From: Acidobacteriota bacterium
GTDB lineage: Bacteria; Acidobacteriota; Terriglobia; Acidiferrales; UBA7541
Length of the DNA: 64,000 nt
Assembly: GCA_013289585.1 (NCBI GenBank)
Contig: JABCZR010000019.1
Span: 54,110 to 118,109, forward strand
Direction of reading: 5' to 3'
Shown piece by piece: positions 12,591 through 20,572 of the stretch; the first letter of the stretch is position 1, and every line of letters starts with the position of its first letter. The position numbers were made by a program, and so were the translations under genes. The notes under the pieces are model-generated. The model did not search any database. It was given only the letters and a program-made list of their open reading frames with translations, and was not told where the DNA came from.

Positions 12591-13052
12591 GTGGACCGGC
12601 GCAGTTTGCTCTTAAAAATGGAATTGCGCAGTAATCCGGAGACTCTCTGCATGGTCCGAGGTGCGCTTGGGCAGCTCGCCGAAAGATTGGGGTTTTCCGA
12701 ATCGGAATGCCGAGCGGTGGTGCTGGGAGTCGACGAAGCGCTAACGAATATCATACGTCACGCGTATGCCGGGCAACCGGATCAACCCATCGAAGTGTGG
12801 TTTCACCGCATCCAGGTTCCGGCGCGCGGCGCAGGCGTTGAAGCCCTTGAGATCATTTTGCTGGATCAAGGGAAAAAACTTGACGAAGCGAAGTTATCTG
12901 GCCGGGCGCTCGAGGATGTGCGGCCCGGCGGCCTGGGTCTCCATTTCATTCGGGAGACCATGGATGAGGTAGAATTCAGCCACACAAACGGACGAAATCA
13001 GCTTCGACTCGTCAAGCTTCTTCATGCGCAGGGGACCCCCGCGGGCTCCTGA
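12591..13052 (+). CDS. anti-sigma factor / RsbW-type serine kinase
   Basis: A 153-residue GHKL ATPase of the RsbW/SpoIIAB class, which phosphorylates partner STAS proteins on serine. The N-box reads DEALTNIIRHAY, the G1-like box LDQGKKLD, and the G2-like box RPGGLGLHFI, so the ATP site looks complete. I choose the GTG at 12591 because AGAGGAG lies just upstream (12576-12582); an ATG at 12540 would overlap the previous gene by 32 bases. Thirteen bases downstream begins a STAS protein with the phosphorylatable serine, so the two form a partner-switch pair. No sigma factor gene is nearby, and the following genes encode a lipid ABC transporter, hinting at a target other than sigma. Confidence 0.85.
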   Translation: MDRRSLLLKMELRSNPETLCMVRGALGQLAERLGFSESECRAVVLGVDEALTNIIRHAYAGQPDQPIEVWFHRIQVPARGAGVEALEIILLDQGKKLDEAKLSGRALEDVRPGGLGLHFIRETMDEVEFSHTNGRNQLRLVKLLHAQGTPAGS

Positions 13053-13064
13053 GGAGATAGAACA

Positions 13065-13397
13065 GTGCAAATTTCTGCTCGGCACCTGGACAAGATGACG
13101 GTCTTCGACATTTCGGGGGATATAGACCTCTCGACGTCGCCGGAGTTGCGGAAGCCGCTCTTGCGCGAGCTTCGCGAGCTGCGCACGCCGCGCGTCATCC
13201 TCAATCTGAAAGCGGTACGGTATATCGACAGTTCGGGCGTGGCCTCGCTGGTCGAGGGCTTAAAAGCCTCGCGGGACGTCGGTTCGCGATTCATTTTGTT
13301 TGGCCTGAACACCACTGTCCGGGAAGTTCTGCAACTCTCAAAGCTGGTAAGAATTTTTGAGATTTGTGAAAACGAAGAGCAAGCAGTTGCACCGTAA
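13065..13397 (+). CDS. STAS domain protein (RsbV-like antagonist or MlaB-like subunit)
   Basis: A 110-residue single STAS domain. The diagnostic loop reads RYIDSSGVASLVEG, with Ser57 aligned to the serine phosphorylated in SpoIIAA and RsbV. The fold elements are complete (TVFDISGDIDLSTSPELR at the start, RVILNLKAVRYIDSSG in the middle, TVREVLQLSKLVRIF towards the end). The GTG start at 13065 follows GAGGAGATAGAACA. Two readings are possible: anti-sigma factor antagonist of the kinase just upstream, or the MlaB subunit of the MlaFE ABC transporter encoded just downstream, since MlaB is also a STAS protein. Position supports both at once. Confidence 0.88.
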   Translation: MQISARHLDKMTVFDISGDIDLSTSPELRKPLLRELRELRTPRVILNLKAVRYIDSSGVASLVEGLKASRDVGSRFILFGLNTTVREVLQLSKLVRIFEICENEEQAVAP

Positions 13398-13439
13398 AGC
13401 TGCCGCTTCAGCAATCCGTGCAAGATTGTTGAGAAGATT

Positions 13440-14237
13440 GTGGAACTAGCAAGTCAAATTGGTGGATCGGTTACAGACGGGCTGGCGTATCTCGGAGCGC
13501 TGGCCAGGCTGGGAGTTCGTGCTGCGTATTTCACGTTTGTCGCGCCCTTCCAGGGCAAGCCCCTTCGCATGCAGCGCGCCGTTTCGCAGGCGATGCAAGT
13601 TGGCGTCGGGGCGCTACCGATTCTCTCCCTGATTACGTTTTTCATCGGCTTGATCCTTGCGCTGCAGAGCGCCTACGAACTGCGAAAGTTCGGCGCGCTT
13701 ACTTTCGTCGCCAGCGCAGTGGCGATTTCAATGACGCGCGAGCTTGGGCCGCTGATCACGGCGGTGATCGTGATCGGGCGATCGGGATCCGCGTTCGCCG
13801 CTGAAATCGGCACGATGAAAGTGACCGAGGAAATTGACGCATTGGAAACCATGGCCATCGATCCGATCCATTTTCTGGTGACTCCGAAGTTCCTTGCGAT
13901 GGTGGTGATGCTGCCGTGCCTGACGACCTGGGCGAACTTCATGGGGATTCTCGGCGGCGCGTTATTTGGAGTGGCCCAGGCGGATTTCACGGTGGTCACG
14001 TACGTCAAGGCCTCGTTGGACGCGCTTTTCCTGCGCGACATACTCTCCGGACTGGCTAAAAGCATCATGTTCGGGATTACCATTACCGCTGTGGGTTGCC
14101 ATGAAGGACTCTCCACCGGCGCAGGCGCGGAGCAGGTCGGACGGCACACGACACGCGCCGTCGTGGTTTCAATTTTTCTTGTGATTCTTGTGGACCTCGT
14201 ATTCACCGCGCTCTTTTTCTTCTTGAGTGCGGGATAG
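13440..14237 (+). CDS. mlaE: MlaE-family ABC transporter permease
   Basis: Inner-membrane permease of the MCE/Mla lipid-trafficking ABC transporter. 265 residues with about five to six hydrophobic segments. The family block is clear: MTRELGPLITAVIVIGRSGS, then AAEIGTMKVTEEIDALETM with the conserved EIGTMxVxEEIDAL, and DPIHFLVTPKFLAM after it; the C-terminal helix is VVVSIFLVILVDLVFTALFF. The GTG start at 13440 lies 42 bases after the STAS gene. Expected partners MlaF and an MCE protein follow directly. Confidence 0.92.
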   Translation: MELASQIGGSVTDGLAYLGALARLGVRAAYFTFVAPFQGKPLRMQRAVSQAMQVGVGALPILSLITFFIGLILALQSAYELRKFGALTFVASAVAISMTRELGPLITAVIVIGRSGSAFAAEIGTMKVTEEIDALETMAIDPIHFLVTPKFLAMVVMLPCLTTWANFMGILGGALFGVAQADFTVVTYVKASLDALFLRDILSGLAKSIMFGITITAVGCHEGLSTGAGAEQVGRHTTRAVVVSIFLVILVDLVFTALFFFLSAG

Positions 14238-14252
14238 GATTCGGACGGCGCA

Positions 14253-15086
14253 ATGGACCAGACTGAAAACCCGGCACTGCAATCCGAGGCCATGATCTCG
14301 TTGCGGAACCTTCGTGTCAGTTATGGCGATCGCGAGATTCTTCACGGTATCAGTTTTGACGTGATGCGAGGAGAGACGCTGGTCATTCTTGGCGGCTCAG
14401 GCTCCGGCAAGAGTACGCTCCTCCGGACGCTCGTGGGGCTGGAGAGGCCGAGCTCCGGGGAGATTTGGCTCAAGGGAAAAAACATTGCCGCGATTTCCAA
14501 CGAGGAAATGGACGAAATCCGCAAGAAAATCGGCATGTCCTTCCAGGGCGGGGCGCTGTTTGGCTCCATGTCGGTGGGAGAAAATGTTGCTTTGCCGCTT
14601 CGCGAGCACACCAAGCTGGAAAACCCCACCATCGAAATTATTTTGCGGCTCAAATTGGATCAGGTGGGCCTGGCTGGATTCGAAAACTACATGCCGTCGC
14701 AACTTAGCGGCGGAATGAAAAAGCGGGCCGCGGTGGCGCGCGCGCTGGCCATGGACCCGGAAATTCTTTTCTTTGACGAGCCTTCGGCGGGGCTGGACCC
14801 CATCATCGCCGCGGGTGTGGATGAATTGATCCTCGACTTAAAAAAAGCGTTTCACATGACCATCATCGTGGTCACGCATGAGTTGGCGAGCGCCTTCCTG
14901 ATTGCCGACCGCATGGTGTTGATCGATAAGGGCAACGTGGTGGCTATCGGGACAACCCAGGAAATGCGCGCGAGCACGCATCCCCGCGTGCGGCAGTTCC
15001 TGGACCGGGTGCCGGAGCCAGAAGTTTCGCAGGAATTGGATTATCTGCAGATGTTGACGGAAGAGAACCGGCGCCCCAGCCGTTAA
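14253..15086 (+). CDS. mlaF: MlaF-type ABC transporter ATPase
   Basis: ATPase that energises MlaE. 277 residues: Walker A GGSGSGKST, Q-loop in GMSFQGGALFGSM, signature LSGGMKKRAAVARALA (the LSGGM variant typical of MlaF), Walker B ILFFDEPSAGLDP, and the switch His in VVTHELASAF. After the ATPase core there is a C-terminal extension of about 40 residues (RVRQFLDRVPEPEVSQELDY) comparable to the tail through which MlaF subunits meet STAS partners. It starts 15 bases after mlaE, so the two are translated together. Confidence 0.93.
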   Translation: MDQTENPALQSEAMISLRNLRVSYGDREILHGISFDVMRGETLVILGGSGSGKSTLLRTLVGLERPSSGEIWLKGKNIAAISNEEMDEIRKKIGMSFQGGALFGSMSVGENVALPLREHTKLENPTIEIILRLKLDQVGLAGFENYMPSQLSGGMKKRAAVARALAMDPEILFFDEPSAGLDPIIAAGVDELILDLKKAFHMTIIVVTHELASAFLIADRMVLIDKGNVVAIGTTQEMRASTHPRVRQFLDRVPEPEVSQELDYLQMLTEENRRPSR

Positions 15087-15108
15087 GCGCCGGGAAGAGA
15101 GGTGCGGA

Positions 15109-16077
15109 ATGGATTCGAAACGCGAACAAGCCATGGTGGGAATCTTCGTTCTGATCGCGAGCGGCTTGCTCATTGCCACGGTGTTTGCCCTGAGCGGCGC
15201 ATTTGGCGGCGCGGCTGCAACATATCGCGCCTATTTTCCGTTCGCCGGCGGACTGGAGCCAGGAGCAACGGTGCGCTACGCGGGAGGACCGAAAGCAGGG
15301 CGCGTGGAAAAACTGCAGATCGATCCGAAGGACGCTTCCCGCATCGAGATCACGTTCAGCGTACATCCGGGGGTGCCGGTGAAAACCGACAGCCACGTGA
15401 AAATCATGAGCCTGAGCCCCTTGGGAGACAATCATTTAGAAATTGTCGCAGGCAGCCAGAATGCCCCGCTTGCTCCGTCCGGAACGGTTCTGAATGCCGA
15501 GCCCTTCGTGGACTTCAATGCATTGACTGGCAAGCTCAACGATCTGGCGCCACATGCCCAGGAGCTGATGGTGACGCTCAATGAGCGCGCCACGGAACTG
15601 AAGGTAACCCTGGCTCGTGTCAACGATCTGCTGAATGACCAAAACCGTGCCAATCTTTCGGGTACGCTCTCCGAGGCTCACGGCATGCTCGCGGAAAACC
15701 GCGGGCCCATAAAATCGACGGTGCAACATCTGAATACGGCCAGCGACAAGCTTGGGCCGCTGCTGGACGACTTGAGAAAAACCTCGGCGCAGGCAAATAA
15801 GACGCTGGATCATGTCGATGCCCTCATCGGAGAAAACCGAGCAGACATTCACCAAGCCATCCTTGAATTGCGGACAGCTCTGGCAAATGTGACGCAGCTC
15901 ACCGGCCGGATCGATCAGACGCTCGACGTAAACTCCGACAACATTGATGAATTGCTCGATAACCTGCGCCATGTGAGCCAGAATCTCAGGGAATTTACAA
16001 ACACCATCAAGACCAAACCCTACACGCTCATTCGTTCCAGTAATCCACGCGACCACAAGCCGGGAGAGAAGCCATGA
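15109..16077 (+). CDS. mlaD: MCE family (MlaD-like) lipid transport protein
   Basis: A membrane-anchored MCE protein that would form the ring bridging the transporter to the periplasm. 322 residues: one N-terminal transmembrane helix (AMVGIFVLIASGLLIATVFAL), a single MCE domain (about 38-120: YRAYFPFAGGLEPGATVRYAG, then KTDSHVKIMSLSPLGDNHLE), and a long helical tail with repeated amphipathic stretches (LNDLAPHAQELMVTLNERAT, ALANVTQLTGRIDQTL, NIDELLDNLRHVSQNL) of the kind that forms a tunnel in longer MCE proteins. It ends at 16077, overlapping the next start by four bases. Confidence 0.92.
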   Translation: MDSKREQAMVGIFVLIASGLLIATVFALSGAFGGAAATYRAYFPFAGGLEPGATVRYAGGPKAGRVEKLQIDPKDASRIEITFSVHPGVPVKTDSHVKIMSLSPLGDNHLEIVAGSQNAPLAPSGTVLNAEPFVDFNALTGKLNDLAPHAQELMVTLNERATELKVTLARVNDLLNDQNRANLSGTLSEAHGMLAENRGPIKSTVQHLNTASDKLGPLLDDLRKTSAQANKTLDHVDALIGENRADIHQAILELRTALANVTQLTGRIDQTLDVNSDNIDELLDNLRHVSQNLREFTNTIKTKPYTLIRSSNPRDHKPGEKP

Positions 16078-16763
16078 GCCAAGCACGAGGTGATGCGGAA
16101 ATGAGGCGGGCCAAAAACGTTTCGGACCGGCGCAACGAATCGGCGGTTCGAGCGGCCCGGAAACTGCTGGTCGCAGCCGTCTTACTAGCCTCCGGTTTCT
16201 TCGGCGGCTGCGGTGCGGCTAAACCGAGCAAATATTATCAGCTCACAATTCCTCCGAGTGTGGCTCCCGTCGAAAAGGCAGACACCGTGCCGATTACGCT
16301 GCTCCTGGGTCCAATGATGACATCGCATCTGTATCGTGAGGACCGCATTGTTTACGGCAACGGGGGCGAGGAATTAGGGCTCTATGAGTATCAGCGTTGG
16401 GCGACGCCACCCGCCGAGATGATCCAAGATGTCCTGCTCCGGGAGCTGAGGAACTCCGGCCGCTACCAGGCGGTTTATTTCCGGCGCAGCGGTATTCAAG
16501 GAGATTTTGCGGTTCGCGGCCGTCTTTATGATTTTAAGGAAGTGGACGGGAGCCAGCTGACCGCAAGAGTTTCCTTCGAAATGGAGATGCGAAATCTCAA
16601 AACTGGCGTGACGGTCTGGACGCACTACTATTCGCACGATGAGCCCGTGGCCAGCAAAAACGTGAACGCAATCGTAGGTGCGCTCGATCAGGGCGTCCAG
16701 AGGGGCGTGAGTGAGATGCTCGCCAGTCTGGATCAGTACTTCGCGTCGCACCCCGCCAAGTAG
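16074..16763 (+). CDS. ABC-type transport auxiliary lipoprotein (PqiC/DUF330-like)
   Basis: A 229-residue predicted outer-membrane lipoprotein. Residues 1-29 are a charged N-region, followed by LLVAAVLLASGFFGGC, with a lipobox-like FGGC, and then AAKPSKYYQL. The pattern YYQLTIPPS near the mature start, the IVYGNGGEELGLYEYQRWAT segment and the RGRLYDFKEVDGS strand are typical of PqiC/LptE-like auxiliary lipoproteins that accompany MCE systems. It closes the operon and overlaps mlaD by ATGA. A role in handing lipid to or from the outer membrane is inferred from family and position. Confidence 0.82.
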   Translation: MSQARGDAEMRRAKNVSDRRNESAVRAARKLLVAAVLLASGFFGGCGAAKPSKYYQLTIPPSVAPVEKADTVPITLLLGPMMTSHLYREDRIVYGNGGEELGLYEYQRWATPPAEMIQDVLLRELRNSGRYQAVYFRRSGIQGDFAVRGRLYDFKEVDGSQLTARVSFEMEMRNLKTGVTVWTHYYSHDEPVASKNVNAIVGALDQGVQRGVSEMLASLDQYFASHPAK

Positions 16764-16869
16764 TGGGGAAAATTTCTGAGGTTTCCAGAATGTGGCAACG
16801 CGCGGCGGTCCTACCGTTCGACCCGTGCGAGTTTCTCACTTTTCCACCCACCTGCCGTATGATGCTCGC

Positions 16870-17631
16870 ATGCGGCTTCTGCTAGTCGAAGACGACGCGC
16901 GCATTGCGCGGTTCGTGGCCAAGGGCCTGCGCGAACAGGCTTACGCCGTCGATGTCGCCTCTACTGGAGAAGATGCCCTCTATCAAGCGGCCATCAATTC
17001 CTACGATCTTGTGATCCTCGACGTGATGATTCCGGGGCGCAACGGTTTTGAAGTTTGCCGCGAGCTGCGAAAATCCGGCCAGCGCATGCCGATCCTGATG
17101 CTGACGGCGCGCGACGCCGTCGAGGACCGTATCACGGGGCTGGATCATGGCGCGGACGATTACCTGACGAAGCCATTCGAATTCCGCGAACTGCTTGCTC
17201 GGCTTCGCGCGCTACTGCGGCGCTCCGGCGAGCTTCGGCCCGCGAAAATCAATATCGCCGACCTTGTCCTGGACACCGCGGCCCAGAGCGTCTCGCGCGC
17301 GGGCCGGAACGTGACGCTCACGGCCAAGGAATATGCGCTGCTGGAATTCCTTGCGCGCAATGCAGGCCGAGTGGTGGGGCGCGCCGAAATTGCGGAACAT
17401 GTCTGGGACGAGAGCTTCGATCCCTTTTCAAATCTCATCGAGGTCTACATCAATCGGGTACGCGGGAAAATCGACGCGAATTCCGCAAAACCGTTGCTCC
17501 ACACCCGCCGCGGAGCCGGGTATGTACTGGGCTCCTCCGCAGAAGCTGTGGCTTCCGATCAAGGAGAAGAAAACGCCGCGTCGCGCCCACGCGCGAAGGC
17601 CAATGTTCCCACGCGGAAGAGTCATGTTTGA
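16870..17631 (+). CDS. OmpR-family response regulator
   Basis: DNA-binding regulator of a two-component system, 253 residues. Receiver domain: acid pair in MRLLLVEDDA, phospho-acceptor Asp51 in LVILDVMIPG, Lys101 in DDYLTKPFEF. A winged-helix output domain follows (LTAKEYALLEFLARNAGRVV, then FSNLIEVYINRVRGKID and TRRGAGYVL). The C-terminus carries an unusual extra 30 or so residues rich in Ala, Arg and Lys. The ATG at 16870 starts the receiver strand; the frame is open to 16792 but that part does not resemble a receiver. The last eight bases overlap the sensor kinase gene. It probably controls the efflux genes downstream. Confidence 0.92.
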   Translation: MRLLLVEDDARIARFVAKGLREQAYAVDVASTGEDALYQAAINSYDLVILDVMIPGRNGFEVCRELRKSGQRMPILMLTARDAVEDRITGLDHGADDYLTKPFEFRELLARLRALLRRSGELRPAKINIADLVLDTAAQSVSRAGRNVTLTAKEYALLEFLARNAGRVVGRAEIAEHVWDESFDPFSNLIEVYINRVRGKIDANSAKPLLHTRRGAGYVLGSSAEAVASDQGEENAASRPRAKANVPTRKSHV

Positions 17632-19096
17632 TTCTGTCCGCGTGCGGCTCACGCTCTGGTATACGGTCGTACTCGCCCTTGTCCTCGTTGCACTTTCGCT
17701 CATTACCTATTTCATTTTTTGGCGGAGCACGGTTCAGCGCACAGATGCAAGTCTTGCGGAACTCTCTGACGCGTTTCTTACCACTCTCGATGCCGAAGAG
17801 AACGATCAAACGGGGCCGGACAGCCTGAAGCACGCGGCACAGGTAGCCATCACAGAACACCGTTTCCGCGACCACGTTTTCGCGATTTTTGAGCGTTCGG
17901 GGAATCTGGTGGTCAGCTCGCAGGATGTTCCCTCGGGGAATTCCGTGACTGATTCCTCACCCGCGGGGCTCTTGTCCTCGGTCTCCTTCCGGCGCTTTCT
18001 TGAGGCTTCCGTGCGTGCCGACCGTACCTTTGGCGAGGTCAAGGGGAACAAATCCGGTTACCGTGGATTCGCGCGGCAATTTTCATCCGAAGGCCAGGCG
18101 TACACCCTGGTGATCCTGCAATCGCTTCATCCGCAGCAAGAGATGCTGGAAGAAGTCGCTTCCACTTTTGCCTGGATGATTCCGATCGCCATCCTGCTGG
18201 CGAGCGGAGGCGGCTACTTTCTTGCGCGCAAGAGCCTCGCTCCCGTAGTGGCCATGAGCAGCCATGCGGGGCGCATCGGCGCCGCGAATCTTCACGAGCG
18301 ATTGGCGGTTCAGAACGAGAAGGACGAGCTGGGGCAGCTGGCGCGTTCCTTCAACAGTCTGCTGGACCGGCTCAGCCAATCGTTCGAACGGCAGCAGCGT
18401 TTCATGGCGGACGCTTCGCACGAGTTGCGCACGCCAGTCGCGATTTTGCGCGGTGAATCGGAAGTGGCGCTTTCGCAGCAGGCGCGCTCGGCGGAGGAAT
18501 ACCGTGAATCGCTGGGCGTCCTTCACCAGGAAGCGGCGCGGCTGACACACATTGTTGAAGATCTTTTTACGCTCACGCGCGCCGATGCCGGACAGTACCC
18601 GCTTCAACCACGCGATTTCTATCTCGATGAGCTTGCCGCGGAGTGTGTGCATTCGGCGCGGACGCTGGCGCTCGCAAAAAAGATTACTCTGAATATCGAA
18701 GAGGCGACCGAGTCTCCTATTCACGCCGACGAATCCCTTTTGCGACGCATGATTCTCAATCTCCTGGATAACGCGATCAAGTACACTCCGGTTGGTGGAC
18801 GGGTTACGGTCTCCTACCGCCGCGCGGGGAAGGAATACGCGCTGAGCATCACGGATACCGGAGGGGGGATCCCAGCGGAGCTGCAGCCGCGGATTTTCGA
18901 GCGCTTCTTCCGGGCCGACGAAGCCCGTTCCCGCGGGGAAAACGATGGAGGCGGCGCGGGGTTGGGGCTGTCCATTTCCCGCTGGATCGCCGAAGCGCAT
19001 CACGGACGCCTGGAGTTGACGCAGTCTGACGCAACGGGAAGCACCTTTACGGCCTATTTCCCCGCGACGGCATCCACGTCCGCATCCAGCGGTTAA
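17624..19096 (+). CDS. sensor histidine kinase of the efflux locus
   Basis: Inner-membrane sensor of 490 residues: first transmembrane helix (LTLWYTVVLALVLVALSLIT), a periplasmic domain of about 140 residues, second helix (WMIPIAILLASGGGYFLA), HAMP (SLAPVVAMSSHAGRI), dimerisation/phosphoacceptor region with His266 in RFMADASHELRTP, and a complete ATPase domain (N-box MILNLLDNAIKYTP, G1 DTGGGIP, G2 GAGLGLSISRW). It resembles CusS-like heavy-metal or efflux sensors. The ATG at 17624 overlaps the regulator gene by eight bases; GGAAGAG precedes it. The ligand cannot be told from the sequence. Confidence 0.92.
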   Translation: MFDSVRVRLTLWYTVVLALVLVALSLITYFIFWRSTVQRTDASLAELSDAFLTTLDAEENDQTGPDSLKHAAQVAITEHRFRDHVFAIFERSGNLVVSSQDVPSGNSVTDSSPAGLLSSVSFRRFLEASVRADRTFGEVKGNKSGYRGFARQFSSEGQAYTLVILQSLHPQQEMLEEVASTFAWMIPIAILLASGGGYFLARKSLAPVVAMSSHAGRIGAANLHERLAVQNEKDELGQLARSFNSLLDRLSQSFERQQRFMADASHELRTPVAILRGESEVALSQQARSAEEYRESLGVLHQEAARLTHIVEDLFTLTRADAGQYPLQPRDFYLDELAAECVHSARTLALAKKITLNIEEATESPIHADESLLRRMILNLLDNAIKYTPVGGRVTVSYRRAGKEYALSITDTGGGIPAELQPRIFERFFRADEARSRGENDGGGAGLGLSISRWIAEAHHGRLELTQSDATGSTFTAYFPATASTSASSG

Positions 19097-19177
19097 TCCT
19101 GCATTTATCTATGCTTCGATAGTTTAAATTGTTCCTTGCCGTGTATGCGTTTTCGCGCGGCTCAGGAGTCGAGATCC

Positions 19178-20572
19178 ATGAAATCGCATCGCATTTTCAT
19201 TCTGCCTTGGACATCGGTTGCAGCTGTTTTGTTGTGCTGCGCAGGGATTGCCGCAGCGCAGGAGACGGGGACACCTGCAAGCCCTGCTCCTACAAAAGAC
19301 GCGCAGCAAGGAGCTCCTGCCGGCGCATCGACGCTTCGGCTTACTCTGCAGGATACCCTGGCACTCGCGCGAAAAAATAGCACACAGTTTCAAGGCGCCC
19401 AGACGGACTCCGCCCTGGCGCGCGAAGACAAAACGCAGGCCCGCGATGCGCTGCTTCCCAGCGTGAACTACAACACCACGGCTCTTTACACCCAGAGTAA
19501 CGGTCCGGGGAACGGCGTGCGCTTCATCGCCAACAATGCGGTGCACGAATACACCAGCCAGGGCAACGTGCATGAAGCCCTTGATGTGGCCGGAGTCGCG
19601 AATTTTCGCCGCGCCTCCTATGCCGCGGCAGTTGCGCATGCGCGAGCGGAAATCGCTTCCCGCGGCCTGGTGGTAACTGTGGTTCAGAGCTATTACGGCG
19701 TTGCCGCGGCCCAGCAGAAGCTCGAAGCGGCGCTGAAAACGGCAAAAGAAGGCGAAGGGTTCTACAAACTGACGCAGGAACTCGAACGCGGCGGGGAAGT
19801 GGCGCATTCGGATGTAATCAAGTCGGAATTGCAGATGCAGGAACGCCAACGCCAACTGCAGGAGGCCCGGCTGGGGCTCCTGAATAGCCGGCTCGATCTG
19901 GCGGTGCTGATCTTTCCGGATTTTAGCGATAACTACGAAGTGGCCGACGACCTGCATGCCCCCGCGCCGCTGCCCACACTCGCGGAAATTCAACAGCAGG
20001 CCGCCAAAGACAATCCAGAGGTTCGCGCGGCGCTGGCCACGGTCCACGAAGCCGGCGCGGAGGTAACCGCCTCGAAAGCCGGCTACCTGCCTTCGCTAAG
20101 CTTCGACTACTGGTACGGAATCGATGCTCCGCTATTTGCTACAAACACGGTGATCAACGGTCAAAAATTCCCGAATCTCGGTTCTGCCGCCGCCGCCACT
20201 GTGAACATTCCCGTCTGGAACTGGGGCGCTACGCAGAGCCGCGTCAAACAATCCGAATTGCGCCGCGCTCAGGCGCAGCGAGAACTCTCTCTGGCGCAAC
20301 GCAAACTTCTTGCTGAAATCAAATCTCTCTACGCGGAAGCGGAAACGTCGTTGAACGAACTTGGCGGGCTGAGCCGCTCCGCGGAGCTCGCGGCGGAAAG
20401 CCTGCGCCTGACGACGCTCCGTTATAAGAACGGAGAGTCCACGGTGCTGGAAGTAGTCGATGCGCAGTCGACCTTTGCTCAAGCGAATTTCGCTTATCAG
20501 GACGGCGCGGTCCGTTATCACGTTTCCCTGGCGAATTTACAAACTTTGACGGGAGTGCTCACAACTCCATGA
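19178..20572 (+). CDS. TolC-family outer-membrane efflux channel
   Basis: A 464-residue outer-membrane channel component. It has a signal peptide (MKSHRIFILPWTSVAAVLLC, ending AAAQ) and two copies of the TolC repeat, each with long helices and a strand pair: TLRLTLQDTLALARKNSTQF begins repeat one, and the second half shows the LSLAQRKLLAEIKSLYAEAE and AAESLRLTTLRYKNGESTVLE motif, the latter highly typical of OEP proteins. A short Ala/Pro spacer follows the signal peptide. The ATG at 19178 has AGGAG nine bases upstream; an ATG at 19136 would break the signal peptide. Overlaps the adaptor gene by four bases. Confidence 0.9.
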   Translation: MKSHRIFILPWTSVAAVLLCCAGIAAAQETGTPASPAPTKDAQQGAPAGASTLRLTLQDTLALARKNSTQFQGAQTDSALAREDKTQARDALLPSVNYNTTALYTQSNGPGNGVRFIANNAVHEYTSQGNVHEALDVAGVANFRRASYAAAVAHARAEIASRGLVVTVVQSYYGVAAAQQKLEAALKTAKEGEGFYKLTQELERGGEVAHSDVIKSELQMQERQRQLQEARLGLLNSRLDLAVLIFPDFSDNYEVADDLHAPAPLPTLAEIQQQAAKDNPEVRAALATVHEAGAEVTASKAGYLPSLSFDYWYGIDAPLFATNTVINGQKFPNLGSAAAATVNIPVWNWGATQSRVKQSELRRAQAQRELSLAQRKLLAEIKSLYAEAETSLNELGGLSRSAELAAESLRLTTLRYKNGESTVLEVVDAQSTFAQANFAYQDGAVRYHVSLANLQTLTGVLTTP

